In this document: one piece after another, positions 43,389 to 50,386 of the stretch
Layout of the letters: each line of letters opens with the position of its first letter
How positions within the stretch are numbered: the stretch's first letter is position 1
Program-made: the position numbers and the translations under genes
From: an uncultured Ectothiorhodospiraceae bacterium
GTDB lineage: Bacteria > Pseudomonadota > Gammaproteobacteria > Nevskiales > Oceanococcaceae
Length of the DNA stretch: 64,000 nt
NCBI GenBank assembly: GCA_937141935.1
Contig: CAKZQS010000019.1
Coordinates: 1-64,000, forward strand
Reading direction: 5' to 3'
Notes under the pieces: generated by a model
Databases searched by the model: none
What the model was told of the DNA's origin: nothing
Seen by the model: only the letters and a program-made list of their open reading frames with translations

Positions 43389-43730
43389 TTAACGCGAAGC
43401 GGCCGGCTCGCGCAGGGCAAAACTCTCGCCGCAGCCGCAATCTGCCTCGGCGTTGGGGTTGGCAAAGCTCCAGCGCTGGTTAAAGCCGTCGCCGACAAAA
43501 TCCACCGTGGTGCCCTGCAGCGCGGCCAGGCAGGCTTCGGGCACGTAAACGGCCGCGCCTTCGGCCTCGAAACGGTGGTCATCGGCGCGCGCCTCGTCGG
43601 CATATTCGACGTGATAGGCCCAGCCGGAGCAGCCGGCCTTGCGCACCGCCAGGCGGATGCCCAGGCCATGGCCGCGGCGTGCGATCTGCTCGCGAATGCG
43701 GCCGGCGGCGGCGGGGGTCAATGTAATCAT
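43389..43730 (-). CDS. A-type Fe-S carrier (IscA/ErpA-like)
   Basis: Carries assembled clusters to target proteins. It has 113 residues from ATG 43730 (MITLTPAAAGRIREQI). The three ligand cysteines are present: C34 in KAGCSGWAY and C98/C100 in CGCGESF. It is last in the operon of two desulfurases and a degenerate scaffold, where iscA sits in related genomes, and starts two bases after the preceding stop. The suf operon has no sufA, so this may be the A-type carrier serving both. IscA, SufA and ErpA cannot be separated from sequence alone, though position favours IscA. Confidence 0.88.
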   Translation of the reverse strand: MITLTPAAAGRIREQIARRGHGLGIRLAVRKAGCSGWAYHVEYADEARADDHRFEAEGAAVYVPEACLAALQGTTVDFVGDGFNQRWSFANPNAEADCGCGESFALREPAASR

Positions 43731-43732
43731 CG

Positions 43733-44152
43733 CTATCGCTCCTGCGTCGCGGCGCGGTCGGGGGACGCGGGCTGGGGGGCTTGCGTGGCCACGGCGGCCG
43801 CGTGGGCCTGCTGCCACAGCTCGCGGGCCAGCACCGCGCAATATCTCTTCACTGGAGGCAGATGCAGACCCTTCAAGGCCTGCTCCAGTTCCACCTCGCT
43901 CGCCGGGCCCGCTTCGCAAACCGGGCCGGCGGCACACAGCGCCTCCAGCGCCGCCACCAGCCAGGGGCTGGCCAACGCGCGCCACTGCCAGCGGCCGTCG
44001 AGCGCATACAGGCAGGCCCATTCGGCCGAGGCGGGCGTGCGCGCCTGCGCCAGCAGGGTCGCCTCGCCCCGCCGCCCGGCGGGCAGCAGCGCCCTGGGCG
44101 CGCCGAAGGCAGCGGCCACCGACGCCGGATAATCGCCGGCCAGCGCGCTCAT
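43733..44152 (-). CDS. Degenerate IscU/NifU-like scaffold protein
   Basis: A 139-residue protein whose residues 98-112 (LPPVKRYCAVLAREL) match the C-terminal IscU signature LPPVKIHCSILAEDA, with C105 at the third ligand position. Residues 59-72 (ALASPWLVAALEAL) resemble the IscU AIASSSLVTEWV helix. The first two ligand regions, normally around PACGDVMK and YGCGSAIASS, lack cysteine, so this cannot bind a cluster in the usual way. C47, C73 and C79 lie elsewhere. A disordered tail of 20 residues follows. It sits between a desulfurase (ATGA overlap) and the A-type carrier, exactly where iscU belongs. It may be a desulfurase partner or sulfur acceptor rather than a scaffold. Confidence 0.6.
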   Translation of the reverse strand: MSALAGDYPASVAAAFGAPRALLPAGRRGEATLLAQARTPASAEWACLYALDGRWQWRALASPWLVAALEALCAAGPVCEAGPASEVELEQALKGLHLPPVKRYCAVLARELWQQAHAAAVATQAPQPASPDRAATQER

Positions 44153-45303
44153 GCGGCCTCCGGGTGCATCGCCCGCAGGCGTTGCACGGCCGCAAGCAGC
44201 ATCGCGGCGGCCTCGTCGATGTCCCGCGCCGTGGTCGTATGGCCGAACGACAGCCGCAGCGAGGCATCGGCCTGCGCATCATCATGGCCCAGCGCGCGCA
44301 GCACGTAGCTGCTTTCGGCCTGGGCGGCCGAGCAGGCGCTGCCGCTGGAGGCCGCCAGCGCCGGCAGGCTGGCGCGCAGCGCCTCGCCCTGCACGCCGGG
44401 CACGGAGACGCTGAGCACATGCGCGCTGGTGGCCGCGGCGGCGCCGTTGCGGATCAAATCCGGCAGCTGCGCGCTGAGCCGCTGCCACAGGGCCTCACGC
44501 ATCGTACCCAGGCGCTGCTGCTCGGCCTGCCGCGCCGCCTCGGCGGCCTTCGCCGCGGCGACGAAGGCCTCGATCATGGGCACCGCCAGCGTGCCCGAGC
44601 GCAGGCCGCGCTCCTGGCCGCCGCCAAACTGCAGCGGCTCGATACCCACGCGCGGCCGGCTGCGCAGGTACAGCGCACCCACGCCCACCGGGGCGCCGAA
44701 TTTGTGCCCGGAGAAGGCCATGCTGCCGATGCCCTCGCCGACCCGCACCGGCACCTTGCCCAGGGCCTGCGCCGCATCGACATGCAAGGGCACGCCGCGG
44801 CCGGCCAGCGCCGCGCCGATCGCCGCCACGTCCTGGATGTGGCCGGTTTCGTTGTTCACCTGCATGGCGCAGGCGAGCACGGTGTCCGCCCCACAGGCAT
44901 CGGCAAAGGCCTGCGCATCCACCACGCCGGCGGGCCCCGGGTCGAGCCAGTCCACGCGCCAGCCCTGCCCGGCGAGGTGCCGCACCGGGTCGATAACGGC
45001 CTTGTGCTCGGTGCGCGGCAGCAGCAGGCGCCGGCCCTGCTCCTGCGCGAAGCGCGCCCGGCCGAGCACCGCGAGGTTGTCGGCTTCGGTGGCGCCCGAG
45101 GTGAAGACGATCTCGGCCGGGTCGGCGCCGATCAACGCGGCGAAGTCGGCCCGCGCCCGGGCGACACGGCCGGCCTGCTCACGGCCCGCCGCGTGCGCGG
45201 AGGCCGGGTTCGCATGCACCGCATCGGGCTCCAGCGCCGCCGCCAGCACGGCGCGGGCCTCGGGCCGCAGTGGCGTGGTGGCCGCGTGATCCAGGTAAAT
45301 CAT
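44149..45303 (-). CDS. Cysteine desulfurase, IscS/NifS group I (second of tandem pair)
   Basis: PLP enzyme that mobilises sulfur from cysteine. It has 384 residues and begins [14 protein letters not shown]. The PLP lysine is in SGHKFGAPVG. The active-site cysteine sits in the loop SSGSACSAAQAESSYVL, the long flexible loop of group I enzymes, and NNETGHIQD is typical. It overlaps its paralogue and the IscU-like gene by four bases each. It is the likelier IscS counterpart by position. Whether it works with the degenerate scaffold or in tRNA thiolation is unknown. Confidence 0.88.
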   Translation of the reverse strand: MIYLDHAATTPLRPEARAVLAAALEPDAVHANPASAHAAGREQAGRVARARADFAALIGADPAEIVFTSGATEADNLAVLGRARFAQEQGRRLLLPRTEHKAVIDPVRHLAGQGWRVDWLDPGPAGVVDAQAFADACGADTVLACAMQVNNETGHIQDVAAIGAALAGRGVPLHVDAAQALGKVPVRVGEGIGSMAFSGHKFGAPVGVGALYLRSRPRVGIEPLQFGGGQERGLRSGTLAVPMIEAFVAAAKAAEAARQAEQQRLGTMREALWQRLSAQLPDLIRNGAAAATSAHVLSVSVPGVQGEALRASLPALAASSGSACSAAQAESSYVLRALGHDDAQADASLRLSFGHTTTARDIDEAAAMLLAAVQRLRAMHPEAA

Positions 45304-46433
45304 CCGTTCAGCAGCCCGGCAAAGCGGCCGCCGCCCGCCGCCTCGCGGGCCAGCTCCTGCAAGGCCGCAAGCAGGGCCTGCAGGTCGGCCTCGCGGCTGT
45401 CATGGCCCAGGCTCATGCGCACGGCGCCCAGCGCCCGGGGCGTGGGGACGCCCATGGCCGCGAGCACATGCGAGGGCGTGTCGCTGCCGCTGTGGCAGGC
45501 GCTGCCGCTGGCCAGTGCAAAACCGCGCTTGTCCAGCGCGATCAGCAAGGCCTCGGAGTGCCAGCCGGGCAGCGCGAAAAAGCTGGTGTTCGGCAGCCGG
45601 GGCGCCTGGGCGCCGAAGACTTCGCTGCCGGGGATGCTGGCCAGCAGCTGGGCCTCGAACTCCTCGCGCCAGCGGCGCAGCCTGGCGCCCTCATCCGCCA
45701 AGACCTCGCCGGCCGCGGCACAGGCGGCGCCAAAGCCGACGATGCCCGGCACATTCAGCGTGCCGGCGCGCAGGCCGCGCTCGTGGCTGCCGCCGCGCTG
45801 GCCGCGCTCGATGGCATGGCCGCCGCGCAACAGCAGCGCGCCGACCCCCTTGGGACCGCCGAGCTTGTGCGCCGAGCAGCTCAGGGCCACGAGGCCGCTC
45901 GCGGCAAAATCCATGGACAGCCGGCCCACGGCCTGGGTGGCATCGCTGTGCAGCCACCAGCCCGCGGCCGCCGCCGCGGCGGCGATGGCCGGCATGTCCT
46001 GCAGCACCCCGGTTTCGTTATTAGCCCACATCAGGCTCAGCAGGCCGGCCTCGCCCTGCGCCGCCAGGGTCTCCGGCAAGGCGGCCGGGTCGATCAGGCC
46101 CTGCCTGTCCACCGCCAGCCGCCGCGCCTGGGGCAGCGCCTGCAGCACGGCATCGTGCTCGCTGGCGCCGACGCAGCGCGGCGCGCCCGGCCGTAAGCCT
46201 TGCAAGGCCCAGTTGATCGATTCGGTGGCCCCGGAGGTGAACAGCACCTCGCCGGGCTGCGCACCCAGAAGCGCCGCCACCTGTTCGCGCGCCTGCTCGA
46301 CCGCCTGCCGGGCCAGGCGGCCGGCCCGGTGCACGCTGTTGGCGTTGCCGGGGTGCTCCTCGAACCAGGGCCGCATGGCCGCAAACACGCCGGGGCGCAG
46401 CGGCGCCGTGGCGTTGTGGTCGAGGTAGATCAT
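45300..46433 (-). CDS. Cysteine desulfurase, IscS/NifS group I (first of tandem pair)
   Basis: A 377-residue paralogue of the next gene, from ATG 46433 ([16 protein letters not shown]). The PLP lysine is in [10 protein letters not shown], the active cysteine in [17 protein letters not shown] and the group [10 protein letters not shown] is present. The two share about the same layout but differ clearly in sequence, so this is not a recent duplication. It shares ATGA with the cysE stop, coupling cysteine synthesis to sulfur release. It occupies the position held by iscR/iscS in Pseudomonas. The longer upstream open frame is inside cysE. Confidence 0.85.
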   Translation of the reverse strand: MIYLDHNATAPLRPGVFAAMRPWFEEHPGNANSVHRAGRLARQAVEQAREQVAALLGAQPGEVLFTSGATESINWALQGLRPGAPRCVGASEHDAVLQALPQARRLAVDRQGLIDPAALPETLAAQGEAGLLSLMWANNETGVLQDMPAIAAAAAAAGWWLHSDATQAVGRLSMDFAASGLVALSCSAHKLGGPKGVGALLLRGGHAIERGQRGGSHERGLRAGTLNVPGIVGFGAACAAAGEVLADEGARLRRWREEFEAQLLASIPGSEVFGAQAPRLPNTSFFALPGWHSEALLIALDKRGFALASGSACHSGSDTPSHVLAAMGVPTPRALGAVRMSLGHDSREADLQALLAALQELAREAAGGGRFAGLLNG

Positions 46434-47275
46434 CGCTTGCCGGCGGCCGGGCCCGGGTCGGGACCCTTGCCCGGGTTCTCGCCGGCCTGCTCCTCGGCGG
46501 GCTCGGCCGTGGATTCCAGTGCGCCGCAGCGCAGCGGCGGCAGCTCCGCGTCCGGCAGCTCCTCGCCCGGCACCGGCTCGCGGCGCGACAGGTGGCGGAT
46601 GGCCTCGCACATTTCGGCGATGCGCTCGTCCTGCGCGTGGATGTGCTCGAGCATGGCGTTGATGGTGTTGGCCACCGGGTCGGGCATGTCGCGGGCCACG
46701 CCATAGGCGTCAAAGCCCATGCGCTTGGCCATCGCCGCGCTTTTCTCCGAGGGCGCGCGGCCGTTGCGCTGGGTGCTGCGCGCGGGCACGCCGACGACGG
46801 TCTCGCCGGGCTGTACCGCCCGGGTCACCACGGCGTTGGAGCCGATGCGCGCATCGCGGCCCACGGTGAAGGGGCCGAGCACCTTGGCCCCGGCGCCTAC
46901 GACGACGCCATCCTCCAGCGTGGGGTGGCGCTTGCCCGGGCTCCAGCTGGTGCCGCCCAGCGTGACCCCCTGATACAGCGTGACGTCATCCCCGATCTGC
47001 GCCGTTTCGCCGATCACCACGCCGAAGCCGTGGTCGATGAAGAAGCGCCGGCCGATGCGTGCGCCGGGGTGGATCTCAATGCCGGTGAGCCAGCGGCCGA
47101 TGTGCGCGACGAAGCGCGCCAGCCAGCGCAGCCGCCAGGTCCACAAGCGGTGTGCCAGCCGGTGCCCCCACAGCGCATGCAGGCCCGGATAACAGGTCAG
47201 GACCTCCCAGGCCGAACGGGCGGCCGGGTCGCGGTCGAAGACGCTGCGGATATCCTCGCGAAGCTGGGCAAACAT
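46430..47275 (-). CDS. cysE: Serine O-acetyltransferase
   Basis: Makes O-acetylserine, the cysteine precursor. It has 281 residues. The N-terminal helical part is the shorter EpsC-like form. The left-handed beta-helix has hexapeptide repeats, the catalytic [15 protein letters not shown] and [17 protein letters not shown]. The final 80 residues are a variable acidic tail with a helical segment ([20 protein letters not shown]) ending in low-complexity Pro/Gly. It leads the Fe-S operon. TAGAAT at 47303-47308 on the minus strand is a possible -10. Confidence 0.94.
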   Translation of the reverse strand: MFAQLREDIRSVFDRDPAARSAWEVLTCYPGLHALWGHRLAHRLWTWRLRWLARFVAHIGRWLTGIEIHPGARIGRRFFIDHGFGVVIGETAQIGDDVTLYQGVTLGGTSWSPGKRHPTLEDGVVVGAGAKVLGPFTVGRDARIGSNAVVTRAVQPGETVVGVPARSTQRNGRAPSEKSAAMAKRMGFDAYGVARDMPDPVANTINAMLEHIHAQDERIAEMCEAIRHLSRREPVPGEELPDAELPPLRCGALESTAEPAEEQAGENPGKGPDPGPAAGKR

Positions 47276-47457
47276 GACGGGGCAAACGGGGATGGATGCC
47301 CATTCTATCGGCCCTCAGGCCCCGCTGCGCCGCGCGGCGTCGGCCCTGATGCTGGCCGGCCCTGCCCCGCGCCCCTACCGGCGCCCGCGGCCCGGTTCCA
47401 GGCCGGCGCGCAGGCCGGACTCCGGCCGTGCTCAGCGATGCGGCGGGCGCCGCCGCC

Positions 47458-48282
47458 TTAGTTGGCGGCGTCCTCGCCACCCGGCAGCTTGCGCTGCACA
47501 TCGCGCAAAAAACCGCGCAGGATGTTGATCTCGTTGCGGTCCAGCCCGGCGCGTCCAAACAGCGCGCGCAGGCGCCGGTGCACGGCATCCGGGTTCTTGC
47601 GCACAAAGAACTCGACCGCATCGCCGGTCTCGCGCAGGTGCGCAAAAAAGCCCTCCAGCTCCTGCGCCGTGGCCGGCGGCGATTCGCTCAAGGGCTCGGG
47701 CAGGCCCCCACCGGCGGCCAGATGCCACTCGTAGCACAGGATCTGCACCGCCATGGCCAGGTTCAGCGAGGAGAAGCCGTCCTGCGTGGGAATGCGGATC
47801 AGCGCGTGGCAGAGGTCCACCTCCTCGTTCAGCAGGCCGGTGCGCTCCTGGCCGAATACCAGCGCCAGCTGCTGCCCCGGCCGCGCCACCGCGCCCTCGG
47901 CCCACTGCCGCGGCGTCAGCAGGGGCGGGCCGATATGGCGCAGGCGCGCCGTGGTGCCGACCACGTGGTGGCAATCGGCCACCGCCTCGGCCAGCGTGTC
48001 GACCACCTGTGCCTGCTGCAGCAGGCTCTCGGCCGACACCGCTCGCGCCGTCGCCTCCTCGCTGGGAAAGATGCCGGGCTTGGGCGCCACGATGGTCAGC
48101 GCCTCCAGGCCCATCACCTTCATCGCGCGCGCGGTCGCGCCGATGTTGCCGGCGTGCGTGGGCCGGCTGAGCACGATCCGCAGCCGCGCGGGCGCATCCG
48201 CCGGCTGCTCTGGCGTATCCCGGCGCTCGGCTTGCGTATCATTGCGGGTTTGGTTCAAGGCCGTCGTCGGCACGCTATGCAT
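47458..48282 (-). CDS. trmJ: tRNA (cytidine/uridine-2'-O-)-methyltransferase TrmJ
   Basis: SPOUT-class enzyme that 2'-O-methylates position 32 of several tRNAs. As drawn it has 274 residues. The SPOUT core has RIVLSRPTHAGNIGATARAM, LALVFGQERTGLLNEEV and SSLNLAMAVQILCYE. The C-terminal extension with ELNILRG-like EINILRGFLRDV is TrmJ specific. The start is uncertain. ATG 48282 overlaps the suhB start within ATGCAT, while GTG 48273 has AGAGG nine bases upstream and may be the real one. The first 30 residues are not conserved. Confidence 0.92.
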   Translation of the reverse strand: MHSVPTTALNQTRNDTQAERRDTPEQPADAPARLRIVLSRPTHAGNIGATARAMKVMGLEALTIVAPKPGIFPSEEATARAVSAESLLQQAQVVDTLAEAVADCHHVVGTTARLRHIGPPLLTPRQWAEGAVARPGQQLALVFGQERTGLLNEEVDLCHALIRIPTQDGFSSLNLAMAVQILCYEWHLAAGGGLPEPLSESPPATAQELEGFFAHLRETGDAVEFFVRKNPDAVHRRLRALFGRAGLDRNEINILRGFLRDVQRKLPGGEDAAN

Positions 48283-49083
48283 CCTCTGGTCAATATCGGC
48301 GTCTCCGCCGCCCGCTCCGCGGGCAACCTGATCCTGCGTTCCACGGAGAAGCTCGACCAGTTGCGCATCCAGCGCAAGGGGCCGCGGGACTTCGTTTCCG
48401 AAGTCGACCGGGCGGCGGAGGACGAAATCATACGCATCATCCACAAGGCCTACCCCGATCACGCGATCCTGGGCGAGGAAAGCGGCGCCCAGGGTGACAA
48501 CGAGGTCGAGTGGATCATCGACCCGCTGGATGGCACGACGAACTACCTGCATGGCCTGCCGCACTACTGCGTGAGCATCGGCGTGCGCGAGCGCGGCAAG
48601 CTGACCCATGGCGTGGTCTACGACCCCTACCGCCAGGACCTCTTCACCGCCAGTCGCGGCGAAGGCGCGCTGCTGAACAGCCGCCGCATCCGCGTGGCCC
48701 CGCGGGCGCGCAAGATCTCCGAGGCCTTGATCGGCACCGGCGAGCCCTTCACGCCGGGCCCGCGGCTGGATCGCTACCTGCCGCAGTTGCAGGCGCTGGT
48801 CGGCCATTGCGGCGGCATCCGCCGCGCCGGTGCCGCGGCGCTGGACCTGGCCTATGTGGCCAGCGGCCGCCTGGATGCCTTCTGGGAGCTCAACCTCAAG
48901 CCCTGGGATATCGCCGCGGGCATCGTGCTTTGTCGCGAGGCGGGCGCCGCCGTCTACGGCCTGAAGGATTCGGACGTGATGAAATCCGGCGACATCGTCG
49001 CCGCGCACCCCCGACTGCTCGAAGAGCTGCGCCGCATCCTCGAAAACGAGGCCGGGCGCACCCAGATCGACGCCCAGGGCTAA
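48277..49083 (+). CDS. suhB: Inositol monophosphatase family protein SuhB
   Basis: In E. coli SuhB is an inositol-phosphatase-fold protein that also joins the rRNA antitermination complex with NusA. From ATG 48277 (MHPLVNIGVSAARSAGNL) it has 268 residues, and this N-terminus matches E. coli SuhB (MHPMLNIAVRAARKAGNL). Metal-binding motifs are LGEESG, IDPLDGTTNYLHG and the C-terminal WDIAAGIVLCREAG. TATCAT at 48236-48241 is a likely -10. It diverges from trmJ with the two ATGs interlocked. No Shine-Dalgarno is evident. Confidence 0.95.
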   Translation: MHPLVNIGVSAARSAGNLILRSTEKLDQLRIQRKGPRDFVSEVDRAAEDEIIRIIHKAYPDHAILGEESGAQGDNEVEWIIDPLDGTTNYLHGLPHYCVSIGVRERGKLTHGVVYDPYRQDLFTASRGEGALLNSRRIRVAPRARKISEALIGTGEPFTPGPRLDRYLPQLQALVGHCGGIRRAGAAALDLAYVASGRLDAFWELNLKPWDIAAGIVLCREAGAAVYGLKDSDVMKSGDIVAAHPRLLEELRRILENEAGRTQIDAQG

Positions 49084-49112
49084 AACCGCAGCCGGGCGCC
49101 CCGGCCCCCGCG

Positions 49113-49958
49113 CTAGCCCCCGGCCTGCCGGGCGGCCACCGCCTGCGCCAGCCGCGGCAGCGCGACCGCCGCGCGCTCCCGCCAGTGCCAGTGCACGGCG
49201 CCGGAGATGTCCGAGGCGCCGGGGTTGATATCCACCGCCAGCGCGCCGCGCCCGCGGGCCTCCAGCAGCGGCGCCTGGATATAGGGGAAGACCGCGCTGG
49301 TGCCCACCGCGATGACCACCTCCGGCTCGGCCTCCAGCACCTGCGTGTACTGGGCGATGGCCGCCTCCGGCAGCATCTCGCCGAACAGCACCACCCGCGG
49401 CCGCAGCACGCCGCCGCAGGCACAGCGCGGGGGCAAGGTGGCCAGCGCCTGCACGAATGCACGCGCCTGTGCCGCCGCCATCGGCGCCGCGCAGTCCATG
49501 CAATAGAGGTCGCCGCGGCGGCCGTGCATTTCGATCAGGCGCTGGCTGCCGGCGCGGGCATGCAGCCCGTCGACGTTTTGCGTCAGCGTCCACATCCCCG
49601 GCAGGGCCTGTTCCAGCGCCGCCAGGGCCTCGTGGCCGGCATTGGGCGCCGCCTGGCCGCTCGCCTCGTCGATCTGGCGCAGGTAGCGCCAGCAGACCTC
49701 CGGGCGCGCGTGCAGCATGCCGATCGACAGGGCGTCCTCGATGGCATAGCCCTCTTCCGTGTGCTGCGCCTCGTAGAGGCCGCCGACACCGCGGTAGGTG
49801 GGCATGCCCGAGTCGGCCGACAGGCCGGCACCGGTCAGCACCAGGACCGCGCGCGCCGCACACAGCGCCTCGGCCAGCTCGGCCAGTTCGGCCAGTTCGG
49901 CCGGGCGCGTGGACGCCGCGGCCTCGCCATGCCCGGGGCCGGGCGGCGCGCCGTGCAT
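49113..49958 (-). CDS. Sirtuin, NAD-dependent protein deacylase
   Basis: SIR2-family deacylase that removes acetyl or other acyl groups from lysines, consuming NAD. It has 281 residues. The NAD-binding GAGLSADSGMPTYRG is near 43-57, followed by TQNVDGLH, the catalytic histidine in MHGRRGDLYC and zinc cysteines (CMDC and CACGG). LFGEMLP and GTSAVFPY complete the signature. The N-terminus contains LAELAELAE, encoded by three tandem 9-base units. Its ATG shares TGATG with the upstream membrane-protein stop, so translation is coupled. The acyl preference is unknown. Confidence 0.92.
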   Translation of the reverse strand: MHGAPPGPGHGEAAASTRPAELAELAELAEALCAARAVLVLTGAGLSADSGMPTYRGVGGLYEAQHTEEGYAIEDALSIGMLHARPEVCWRYLRQIDEASGQAAPNAGHEALAALEQALPGMWTLTQNVDGLHARAGSQRLIEMHGRRGDLYCMDCAAPMAAAQARAFVQALATLPPRCACGGVLRPRVVLFGEMLPEAAIAQYTQVLEAEPEVVIAVGTSAVFPYIQAPLLEARGRGALAVDINPGASDISGAVHWHWRERAAVALPRLAQAVAARQAGG

Positions 49959-50305
49959 CAGCGCTTTGCCGGTGGCCGCGGCTTCAGCAGCCCTTCAAAG
50001 CCGGCGCCCAGCAGATCCGCGCCCGAGCGCGCCACCGTGCGCGCCGTCTCGCCCATGTTCGCGCCCGGCCAGCGCTTCATCGCGTCGACAAAGCCCTCGG
50101 TGACCTGGATGCGAAAGGCCGGCAGCAACTCCTGGCCGGCCTGCTGCGCCCCGGCCTGCACCCGGCGTTCGATTTCGGCGCCCAGTTCGGCCTTCAGCGC
50201 CTCGAGCTGGGCGCGACCGCGCAGCCGGTAATGCAAGGCGGCCAGCGCCCAGGTGGCAACGCTGGTCAGCAGCGCGGTCAGCAGGATTTGCAGCAGTGGC
50301 GACAT
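49958..50305 (-). CDS. Small single-pass membrane protein, function unknown
   Basis: A 115-residue protein from ATG 50305. One N-terminal TM helix (PLLQILLTALLTSVATWALA, residues 3-22) is followed by an amphipathic, charged helix (RAQLEALKAELGAEIERRV) likely to form a coiled coil, and a basic Pro-rich end (LKPRPPAKR). No family recognised. The stop overlaps the sirtuin ATG (TGATG). The start faces the divergent hydrolase gene 82 bases away. It could anchor the sirtuin or a partner at the membrane, which is only inference. Confidence 0.7.
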   Translation of the reverse strand: MSPLLQILLTALLTSVATWALAALHYRLRGRAQLEALKAELGAEIERRVQAGAQQAGQELLPAFRIQVTEGFVDAMKRWPGANMGETARTVARSGADLLGAGFEGLLKPRPPAKR

Positions 50306-50332
50306 GGCAGCAGGCGGTGCGAACCCGCTGGG

Positions 50333-50338
50333 TATACT
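50333..50338 (+). promoter_or_regulatory. Candidate -10 for the hydrolase-RND-DUF1329 operon
   Basis: TATACT, 5/6 to consensus, 49 bases before the hydrolase ATG. No recognisable -35 is present at 16-18 bases, so an activator may be needed. AAAGGAG follows eight bases before the ATG. Confidence 0.35.
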
Positions 50339-50386
50339 GCCGCAACGGCCCGCGCGCGGCGAGCGCGGGCGGCAAAGGAGACAACC

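Noticed and set aside
48283-49863. Upstream extension of the trmJ frame
   Set aside because: It runs antisense through suhB and the sirtuin region and shows no conserved sequence; the methyltransferase begins near 48273-48282.
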